Source: Nanobdellota archaeon
GTDB taxonomy: Archaea > Nanobdellota > Nanobdellia > JAAOXT01
NCBI GenBank assembly: GCA_018221045.1
Contig: JAAOXT010000019.1
Coordinates: 1-44,218, forward strand
Length of the DNA: 44,218 nucleotides
Direction of reading: 5' to 3'
Shown here: in pieces, positions 37,445 to 43,522 of the stretch
How the letters are laid out: every line of letters begins with the position of its first letter
Position numbering within the stretch: the stretch's first letter is position 1
Position numbers and translations under genes: made by a program
The notes under the pieces: model-generated
Seen by the model: the letters and a program-made list of their open reading frames with translations, nothing else
The model's database searches: none
What the model was told of the DNA's origin: nothing

Positions 37445-38171
37445 AAAACCAGACTAAACCAACAATGACTGCAATGTTCTTGTAAAGGTTTCTGAGTTTC
37501 TTATAATCTTTCACCGAATTCAGCATTACTGCAAAAAGCAATGATATCGAAGTGGTCGTCCAAAAGAAAATTGTTCCCAACGGGTGTGCCATGATAATCG
37601 ATATTACAAAACAAATAATGCATAAGGGTTTAACCCATTTCTTGCCGAAAAACACGATGGTCGTTCTCTTCTTTATTTTTTTGTCAGTGTTGTAATCCAT
37701 TCCTTCATGCAGGAACTGGGATATGAGTTCAAGAAAGAAAAGCAAAGCAAACATCAACACACCTTGTTCTGTAAGAATCGAATTGGAAAACCATCCTAAC
37801 AGGAACAGGTTTGAGAAAACGATTGGGTTCAAAAGCGTGCCCAGGATTGGAACTGCCTGAAAATTGGACTTAGGATAAGAGTATAGGAAGAGCAGGACCA
37901 TCGTTATAACGTAAACAATCAATTGATTTGGATTGACGAATAATAACAGAGGTGAGAAAAGAATTATTGGAATGAATGATTCTTTTACTTTTTTATTATT
38001 ATCATACGCTCCGTTCACAGCGAACCCGAAAGCCAAGAGCGCAGTGGACAAAGTCATGGTGAGTAGTGTTTTCAACGAGAATAATTCTCCTCCTGAAAAA
38101 ACTATGCCTAAAAAAGTGAAGCCAAGGAAATAGTACCAGTGTTTGACTCGGAGGAACTTAACCCAATTCAT
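37422..38171 (-). CDS. UbiA-family membrane prenyltransferase
   Basis: 249 residues with about eight membrane segments. The second aspartate motif is intact (Asp159-x3-Asp163, DYNTDKKIKKRTT followed by FFGKKW). The first motif is altered: NGAYDNNKK keeps Asn53 and Asp57, but Lys61 replaces the third acidic residue of NDxxDxxxD. UbiA enzymes join a polyprenyl diphosphate to an acceptor; in archaea the best-known member is digeranylgeranylglyceryl phosphate synthase, but the DxxxD...KRTT form is closer to quinone/chlorophyll-type members. The altered site may change metal binding or activity. Last in a psmB - zinc-ribbon - UbiA operon, 25 bases after the zinc-ribbon gene. Confidence 0.8.
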   Translation of the reverse strand: MNWVKFLRVKHWYYFLGFTFLGIVFSGGELFSLKTLLTMTLSTALLAFGFAVNGAYDNNKKVKESFIPIILFSPLLLFVNPNQLIVYVITMVLLFLYSYPKSNFQAVPILGTLLNPIVFSNLFLLGWFSNSILTEQGVLMFALLFFLELISQFLHEGMDYNTDKKIKKRTTIVFFGKKWVKPLCIICFVISIIMAHPLGTIFFWTTTSISLLFAVMLNSVKDYKKLRNLYKNIAVIVGLVWFFNKILLA

Positions 38172-38196
38172 TCATCTGAAATAAGGTTTTCTTGAT

Positions 38197-38352
38197 TTAT
38201 CTTATTTTTGGGTGCCCGTCAATGACTCCCCACCAGAACATGTCTTTAATGCAGTAATAACCCCACACTCCTAAGTGGCGGACAACAAGTTGTTCACCGC
38301 ATTTAGGGCACTTTTTGGGAGTGAACGTTATTTCTTCGAGTTTTTCCTTCAT
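38197..38352 (-). CDS. Small zinc-ribbon-like protein
   Basis: 51 residues, starting at ATG 38352, which overlaps the proteasome stop as ATGA, and ending at TAA 38197. It has CPKCGE (Cys15, Cys18), a third Cys (Cys34), and a His (26) that could complete a metal site, plus an aromatic run (MFWWG). Overlap with psmB supports translational coupling. Many small archaeal zinc-ribbon proteins bind nucleic acids or proteins; no role is assigned. It is too short for routine ORF thresholds. Confidence 0.7.
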   Translation of the reverse strand: MKEKLEEITFTPKKCPKCGEQLVVRHLGVWGYYCIKDMFWWGVIDGHPKIR

Positions 38353-38975
38353 TTTTTCAAAATCTTCTTAATCTCGTCAGAACCCACTTTTTTAATGCCT
38401 TTAGAAGTGATTATTACCGCGTCAATTCCTTCTCCTGTGAAAGCATCTCTTTCCATCGCCGCTTTTAATGAATTCACCGCTAGCTTCAAAGCCTCGTCCC
38501 GTTTCATCCCTTTCTTGTAACTGTTCTGTAATAATCCGTAAGCAACCGGTGACCCGGAACCCGTAGATATGAAATCGTCCTGAATGTTTGACCCGTCAGC
38601 GCCCAAAGAGTACAGTTTGCCTTTACCATCTTTTGTTCCCGCTATCAGGATTTGTACCCAGTAAGGCGCGAAACTGAATCTGCGGGAGTAAAGGATGTGA
38701 GATAATAGTGTAGAAGCAACGCTAATGTCAACTTTCTTATCATGGTCTATCTCAAATTTTTTGAGCTCTGATGACAAGAATCTTACGAGCATTTGGTTGT
38801 CCCCGACCGCGCCTGCCATGGTCATCGCGATGGTATCTGTCACTTTATGAATTTTTTCAACGTTTTTATGAGCCACAAGGTTTCCCATTGTTGCCCTCTT
38901 ATCAGCTGCCAAAACCACTCCACCGTCAAAAACGATTCCTAAAGTGGTTGTTCCGTGCTTAACATCTTTTTCCAT
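38349..38975 (-). CDS. psmB: Proteasome beta subunit
   Basis: 208 residues from ATG 38975 (an in-frame TTG at 38981 is an alternative). A short propeptide of eight residues (MEKDVKHG) precedes Thr9, the N-terminal nucleophile after self-cleavage, in TTTLGIVFDGG. The Asp in AADKRAT and the Lys in the KNVEKIHK segment complete the active site. GADGS and GSGSPVAYG near the C-terminal half are family marks. It forms the catalytic rings of the 20S proteasome in the cytoplasm. A palindromic TTTTTAAAAA (38997-39006) lies 22-31 bases upstream. It heads an operon with a zinc-ribbon and a UbiA protein. Confidence 0.96.
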   Translation of the reverse strand: MEKDVKHGTTTLGIVFDGGVVLAADKRATMGNLVAHKNVEKIHKVTDTIAMTMAGAVGDNQMLVRFLSSELKKFEIDHDKKVDISVASTLLSHILYSRRFSFAPYWVQILIAGTKDGKGKLYSLGADGSNIQDDFISTGSGSPVAYGLLQNSYKKGMKRDEALKLAVNSLKAAMERDAFTGEGIDAVIITSKGIKKVGSDEIKKILKK

Positions 38976-39052
38976 GGGCAAAGCATAAAAAATTGGTTTT
39001 TAAAAACGTTATCATTCACAAATAAAAAGGAGTAAATCATCATTCTTTACTC
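38976..39052. promoter_or_regulatory. Divergent promoter region, psmB and B12-radical SAM
   Basis: TTTTTAAAAA (38997-39006) would act for psmB on the minus strand, 22-31 bases from ATG 38975. AATAAAAA (39021-39028) lies 25-32 bases before ATG 39053 for the plus gene. No other feature is seen. Confidence 0.5.
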
Positions 39053-40375
39053 ATGCGAGTTTTTTTAGCCAACCCATCATACACCAAACAAAAGTACTTG
39101 AAGTTCGGGAGGTGCATGCAAAAAACCAGCACTTGGTCTTCGCTTTGGCCTCCAATCTACTTGATGGGCGTGCAGTCCTTTCTCGAAAAAGAAGGGCACG
39201 AAACATTGTTGTTGGACTGCGTTGCTTCAGAAGTGATGGTTGAAGAACTCGTAGAACGAATTCGCGGCTTCAAACCTGACTTCGTGGTCGTGAACACTTG
39301 CCTGCCAACAATTAAAGAAGATTTGGAGTTGGCTGAAAGATTAAAAGGCTACAAGACAGTTGCGATGGGCGCGTCCACCAAACTAGTTAAAGAAAAGTTC
39401 GAAAAATCGTGTTTTCACGCAGTTGTTTCCGGTGACTCCGAGGACGGCGTCCTCAAAGTGATAAAGGGTGCTGAAGGATTCGTGCAAGGTTTCATAAAAG
39501 ATTTGGATTCCATGCCCTTCCCTTCATATAGAGATATTAAAATTCAGGATTATACTTTGCCTTACACTGGCGACTTTTTGGCGCCAATCAACGTGGGCAG
39601 GGGTTGCCGCAACGCGTGCGTTTTCTGCATGGTTCCAGTCCTGAACAAAGGTTCAAGGTATAGGGGTGCGGAAAGCGTTGTCGCTGAAATGGAAATGCTC
39701 ACCAAAAAAGGGGTGAACCACTTCTTGTTCTGGACAGAAAACTTCACTGAAAACAGGGGTTTAGTGGAAAAAGTTTGCAAATTAATAATAAAAAAGGGTT
39801 TAAAGGTTTGTTGGATGGCTCCCACCAGGGCTGACACTGTTGACCCAAAATTGTTATCCTTGATGAAGCGGGCGGGTTGCTGGATGATATCTTTCGGAGT
39901 GGAATGCCTGGAACAAAAAGTTTTGGACGCGTGCAACAAGCGGTTGAGCGTTGAAACCATCAAGAAAGCGGTTCTCGAAACCAAAAAAGCTGGCATCAAA
40001 GTGGTGGCTCACGCGATAATCGGGTTACCAAAGCAAACCCGGGAAAACTTTTTGGACACTGTTAACTGGCTGATCAAGAACGACGTGGATTACGCTCAAT
40101 TCTATTTCGCAACCCCTTTTCCCGGCACTATACTGAAAAGAATTGCTAAAAAAAATGGTTGGATTGTCAAAGAATCAAAAGGCTTAGAGGAGTGCAGCAT
40201 GCGAAACGATCACATGACCTGCGAAGAACTCGTCAAGTTAAGAAATCTTGCTTACAGAAAATTCTATTTCAGGCCGGCAAGGGTTTGGAAAGAAATTGTT
40301 GGGTTGAAACCAAAAAACTTTATTCCATTCATTAAGTCCTCGCTCAACTTCTTAAACAACTGGGTTAAAATATAA
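39053..40375 (+). CDS. B12-binding-domain radical SAM protein
   Basis: 440 residues. N-terminal domain: MRVFLANPSY, WPPIYLMG, and LLDCVASE in place of DxHxxG, so the cobalamin His is missing. Radical SAM Cys are 185, 189 and 192 (RGCRNACVFC), then FGVECLE, LGLPKQT-like IGLPKQT and PFPGT. C-terminal FYFRP. It is closest in plan to the enzymes at 3503 and 11476. It lies in a plus operon with a DUF362-ferredoxin 28 bases downstream, a plausible electron donor for its 4Fe-4S cluster. Separated from the main island by the psmB operon. Confidence 0.9.
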   Translation: MRVFLANPSYTKQKYLKFGRCMQKTSTWSSLWPPIYLMGVQSFLEKEGHETLLLDCVASEVMVEELVERIRGFKPDFVVVNTCLPTIKEDLELAERLKGYKTVAMGASTKLVKEKFEKSCFHAVVSGDSEDGVLKVIKGAEGFVQGFIKDLDSMPFPSYRDIKIQDYTLPYTGDFLAPINVGRGCRNACVFCMVPVLNKGSRYRGAESVVAEMEMLTKKGVNHFLFWTENFTENRGLVEKVCKLIIKKGLKVCWMAPTRADTVDPKLLSLMKRAGCWMISFGVECLEQKVLDACNKRLSVETIKKAVLETKKAGIKVVAHAIIGLPKQTRENFLDTVNWLIKNDVDYAQFYFATPFPGTILKRIAKKNGWIVKESKGLEECSMRNDHMTCEELVKLRNLAYRKFYFRPARVWKEIVGLKPKNFIPFIKSSLNFLNNWVKI

Positions 40376-40403
40376 AAACTATGCACACCCAAATTAATGT
40401 TTG

Positions 40404-41537
40404 ATGGTCACTGTTTCCATTACCAAATGCGAGTCTTACGAAGAAATGGATAAAGCTGTTGGCAAATGCCTTCAGGATTTGGGTGGCTTGAAAAGATTTG
40501 TCAGAAAAGGACAAAAAGTATTGTTGAAACCAAACATTCTCGCTGACAAGACCCCTGACAAAGCCGTAACAACTCACCCCGCGCTAGTGGAAGCTGTTTG
40601 CAGGAGAGTGAAACGTTTAGGCGCGAAAATCTGGATTGGAGACTCGACAGGCGGTTTTGGGAGGATTACTCAAAAAGCTTTGAAGACTTCTGGGATGGAA
40701 GGGGTTGCCAAAAAGTGCGGGGCTAAACTAATCAATTTTGATAAGTGCCCGAAAACAAGTCTCAATTCTAAAAGCTCTTTGCTGAAGGGTTTAGAAGTTG
40801 CGCAACCCATCTTGGACGCTGACGTAATAATCTCTTTGCCCAAGCTCAAAACCCATTTGTTAACAATTTATACGGGAGGTGTTAAGAACGTGTTCGGCTG
40901 TCTTCCAGGAGGAAACAAAACAACTCTTCACAGGCGAGCGCCTAGCGCTAAAATTTTCAGCAAAGGCCTCGTAGACGTTTACGAGAAAATAACGCCCTCT
41001 CTTACAATCATGGACGCGGTCGTTGGAATGGAAGGTGATGGTCCGGGTAACGGCGACCCGAAACACGTTGGACTAATCTTGGCCAGCGATAACGCGATTG
41101 CTTTAGACATGATTGCTTGCCGGGCCGTTGGTTTCAAGCCGATGAGCATTCCCACTAATGAACAAGGGGTTAAAAGAGGTTTGTGCCCGCCACTCAAAAA
41201 AGTTGAGGTCATTGGATGGGATGACTCCATGAAAGTTCGGTTCAGGAAACCGAAAACCTCGCTTAAAGGATTGGCATTGCACTTGTTCGGCTGGATGATG
41301 AACCAAACCCGGCCTCAACCCCTGATTAACGACAAATGCACTTTTTGCAGGATGTGCGTTGAAGCCTGCCCTGAAACCGCGATTATCGAGAAAAATGGTA
41401 AGGCTTTCATTCATGAGGACAAATGCATTAAATGTTATTGCTGTCACGAGATTTGCCCGGCTAACGCTGTTAGCTTCAAAAAAAACTTTTTCAGAAAGGC
41501 TTTGGAGAATATCAAAAAAATTAAAAGAAGAGGCTGA
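40404..41537 (+). CDS. DUF362 domain protein with C-terminal 2[4Fe-4S] ferredoxin domain
   Basis: 377 residues from ATG 40404 (TTG 40401 lies just before it). Residues ~1-285 are a DUF362 domain (LLKPNIL, WIGDSTGG, ISLPKLKTH, GGVKNVFGC). Residues ~308-355 are a ferredoxin with two CxxCxxCxxxCP motifs: Cys312, 315, 318 and 322, and Cys341, 344, 347 and 351. Function of DUF362 is not settled; the fused ferredoxin implies electron transfer. Directly downstream of a B12-radical SAM gene, it may supply reducing electrons to that enzyme. Conserved context with the next two genes suggests a unit. Confidence 0.93.
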   Translation: MVTVSITKCESYEEMDKAVGKCLQDLGGLKRFVRKGQKVLLKPNILADKTPDKAVTTHPALVEAVCRRVKRLGAKIWIGDSTGGFGRITQKALKTSGMEGVAKKCGAKLINFDKCPKTSLNSKSSLLKGLEVAQPILDADVIISLPKLKTHLLTIYTGGVKNVFGCLPGGNKTTLHRRAPSAKIFSKGLVDVYEKITPSLTIMDAVVGMEGDGPGNGDPKHVGLILASDNAIALDMIACRAVGFKPMSIPTNEQGVKRGLCPPLKKVEVIGWDDSMKVRFRKPKTSLKGLALHLFGWMMNQTRPQPLINDKCTFCRMCVEACPETAIIEKNGKAFIHEDKCIKCYCCHEICPANAVSFKKNFFRKALENIKKIKRRG

Positions 41538-41553
41538 GTTATAATTCTTGGAT

Positions 41554-42111
41554 ATGAGAGGAGTATTGTCTTTTGTCATCACAGGATTCTCTTTGATAGT
41601 GTTCGGTTTCGCTTTCCTAGCGTTAGAAGGAGCCACTACTGGTTACATGGTTGTAACCCCTTCTCCAGTGATTCCTTCCGCATCAGTGATTTCAGGAGTG
41701 TTGGCGTTACTGGTTGGAAGCTACCGCTTGAACAAAGTGTCTGACAAAGGCACTAAAGATTTTTTAGCACAGGTTAAGGATTACAAGGAAGCTCACAAAG
41801 TGGTTGAGAAGATGAGATTAGACCACGCGATGAATGACGTGATGAAAGTCCTGGTTGACGGCGCCTTAACCCATGATTACAAAAAAATCAGTGTTTTCCA
41901 CGAGTTCGAGGACACTTTAAGCAGAAAGATTGCCTGCGAGAAAAACCCTATTTTCCTGCAAAGATCCATTATCACGATGGGCAACGCGATAAGCGTTATC
42001 AAAAACATGCAAAACTTTGACCAGAAACAAGTCAAGAACCTGGAAGTAATGCACGGCACTGCAAAAACGTTCTTGCTAAACCTTTACAAGCAACAAAACA
42101 GGCTGGAATAA
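41554..42111 (+). CDS. Small membrane protein with two N-terminal helices
   Basis: 185 residues from ATG 41554 (TTG 41548 is in frame just before). Two hydrophobic helices (~5-25 and ~41-56) are separated by a short loop rich in Pro/Ser/Val. The rest (~60-185) is a charged alpha-helical cytoplasmic domain with a likely coiled coil. It has a single Cys in this region (KIACEKNP). No family recognised. It lies 16 bases after the DUF362 gene and ends three bases before the metallo-hydrolase gene. It may be a membrane scaffold for its neighbours. Confidence 0.75.
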   Translation: MRGVLSFVITGFSLIVFGFAFLALEGATTGYMVVTPSPVIPSASVISGVLALLVGSYRLNKVSDKGTKDFLAQVKDYKEAHKVVEKMRLDHAMNDVMKVLVDGALTHDYKKISVFHEFEDTLSRKIACEKNPIFLQRSIITMGNAISVIKNMQNFDQKQVKNLEVMHGTAKTFLLNLYKQQNRLE

Positions 42112-42114
42112 ATA

Positions 42115-42735
42115 ATGGAAATCACTTGGTTGGGTCACGCGAGCGTGATGATAAAAACAAGGGGTAAAATCATTTACGTCGACCCATTCGTCCTGCCCAA
42201 AAATTTTGAGAAAGCTGATTACATTCTAATCACGCACGAGCATTACGACCACTGCGCCAACACTGAAAAACTTGCGAAACCAGGAACCAAGATTTTCGCC
42301 ACCAAAAAGTGCAAAAACAAGATTAATGCACAAATGATTGAAGTTTCACCAAGTTTCTCAACAAAAATTGATGATATTGGAATAAAATGTGTTCACTCGT
42401 ACAACATTGACAAGCCTTTCCATCTTAAGGGAGTGGGTGTTGGCTTTATTCTTGAGGTTGAGGGCAAAAGAGTCTACATTGCTGGGGATACAGACCTCAT
42501 CCCTGAGATGGGTGGCCTTGGGAATGTGGACATCGCTTTTCTCCCGGTTGGCGGGACTTATACTATGGGTTTAGGTGAAGCGGGGGAAGCGGTTAAAGCG
42601 ATAAGGCCTCGCATAGTTATTCCGTATCATTATAATTTTCTTAAGGGTCTGGAAGTTTCTAATCCTGGGAGATTGCGAGAATTGGTTGAGTGCGAGGTCA
42701 AGATTTTAAAATCTGGGCAAAGCATTGATGTATAA
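42115..42735 (+). CDS. Metal-dependent hydrolase, metallo-beta-lactamase fold (UPF0173-like)
   Basis: 206 residues. The HEHYDH motif (41-46: His41, His43, Asp45, His46) is the metal-binding signature. Opening ITWLGHASVMI, then YVDPF, AGDTD (~124-128) and PYHYNF near the end, which provides the last His, match the UPF0173 group. The natural substrate of this group is unclear. It is cytoplasmic. It begins three bases after the upstream stop and ends three bases before the PIN gene, indicating one transcript. Confidence 0.92.
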   Translation: MEITWLGHASVMIKTRGKIIYVDPFVLPKNFEKADYILITHEHYDHCANTEKLAKPGTKIFATKKCKNKINAQMIEVSPSFSTKIDDIGIKCVHSYNIDKPFHLKGVGVGFILEVEGKRVYIAGDTDLIPEMGGLGNVDIAFLPVGGTYTMGLGEAGEAVKAIRPRIVIPYHYNFLKGLEVSNPGRLRELVECEVKILKSGQSIDV

Positions 42736-42738
42736 AAC

Positions 42739-43158
42739 ATGAAAATTTATGTTGATAGTAACGTCTTAATCAGTATTGTTCTCAGCGATTTTGGCAAAAA
42801 TTTGGAATTCATGAGTCTAAGAAGTCAAGAATTAATTGAACGCGTTCTTGCGTGTGAATACGCAGCAGTAATTTCTGATTTAACCGTCGAAGAATTTGAA
42901 AAAATAACCAAATTAAGTAAAGCGGATCTCAAAGAACTATTCAAAACTAACCCTCATAAATTGGAAATAATTAGTGTTGAGCAGAGGGATATCAATAGAG
43001 TTAAAGAACTATCAAAATTGGGAGTCAAAGGTAAAAAAGATTGTATTCACGCAGCTATTGCATTAAGAACAAAGTGTGACGTAATATGTACTTGGAATAT
43101 TCCTGATTTTAAAGCAATTAAAAATTTAATAAGAGTGTTAAAACCTTCTGAATTATAA
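42739..43158 (+). CDS. vapC: PIN-domain endonuclease (VapC-like)
   Basis: 139 residues. PIN acidic residues are visible: Asp6 (VDSNVLI), Glu51 or Glu52 (DLTVEEFEK), Asp101 (KKDCIHAA) and Asp114 or Asp123 (CDVICTWN, DFK). These bind Mg2+/Mn2+ to cut RNA. VapC toxins usually pair with an upstream antitoxin in the same operon. Here the upstream neighbour is a metallo-hydrolase and the only candidate antitoxin is the tail-to-tail ribbon-helix-helix protein at 43153, so it may be a solo PIN protein. The transcript would continue from the operon upstream; no separate promoter is apparent. Confidence 0.85.
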   Translation: MKIYVDSNVLISIVLSDFGKNLEFMSLRSQELIERVLACEYAAVISDLTVEEFEKITKLSKADLKELFKTNPHKLEIISVEQRDINRVKELSKLGVKGKKDCIHAAIALRTKCDVICTWNIPDFKAIKNLIRVLKPSEL

Positions 43159-43434
43159 TTCCAGTCCTTTTTTCTCAATAAAATTTCTTAACATTTCATC
43201 AGACTCTTTTTGACTAAATCTAAGCGACTGTATCCTTACCCCTTTTTTTTTAGATTTTGTTTTTAACCTGTGAACCGTATCATAAAACTCCTTTTTCTTT
43301 AAATCACTTAAAACTTTTCTAACACCTTCTCTAACAAGTTCAGATTTAGAAGAATACTTCCCCCTTTCAATAAAATACTCCATGTCTCTAACCATCTGTT
43401 TTGGGAATTGAAGTGTGGTAGATATTTGTCTCAT
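43153..43434 (-). CDS. Ribbon-helix-helix transcription regulator, candidate antitoxin
   Basis: 93 residues from ATG 43434 (an upstream in-frame reading continues to 43533 but lacks a promoter-compatible start). The N-terminal strand MRQISTTLQFP and helices KQMVRDMEYF and SSKSELVREGVRKVL form a ribbon-helix-helix DNA-binding domain of the ParD/CopG/NikR type. The C-terminal half (~45-93) is basic. The stop overlaps the PIN gene by six bases, tail to tail. A perfect inverted repeat covers the start codon, which suggests autoregulation. Confidence 0.85.
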   Translation of the reverse strand: MRQISTTLQFPKQMVRDMEYFIERGKYSSKSELVREGVRKVLSDLKKKEFYDTVHRLKTKSKKKGVRIQSLRFSQKESDEMLRNFIEKKGLEL

Positions 43435-43448
43435 ATGAATTTCATATG
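43432..43448. promoter_or_regulatory. Operator palindrome over the start codon of the RHH gene
   Basis: CATATGAA-T-TTCATATG is a perfect 8-base inverted repeat with one central base. It contains the start codon (43434-43432) and extends towards a minus-sense ATATATAT TATA box at 43461-43468 (27-34 bases upstream). Protein bound here would block the leaderless start and transcription. Ribbon-helix-helix dimers commonly bind such short palindromes. Confidence 0.7.
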
Positions 43449-43522
43449 ATAAATGGAAGCATATATATCTTTCTATTAGATTAGGACAACTTTTAAATTG
43501 TTTGACGAGAACTTTGAAATGA
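43449..43522. promoter_or_regulatory. Divergent promoter region, RHH gene and isopentenyl phosphate kinase
   Basis: Minus-sense ATATATAT (43461-43468) serves the RHH gene. TTTTAAAT (43491-43498) is 25-32 bases before ATG 43523, the kinase start. The kinase could be mildly affected by proteins bound at the operator next door. Confidence 0.55.

Noticed and set aside
41103..41636. Minus-strand frame opposite the DUF362 gene
   Set aside because: It runs antisense to a clear DUF362-ferredoxin gene and has no recognisable domain or start signal.
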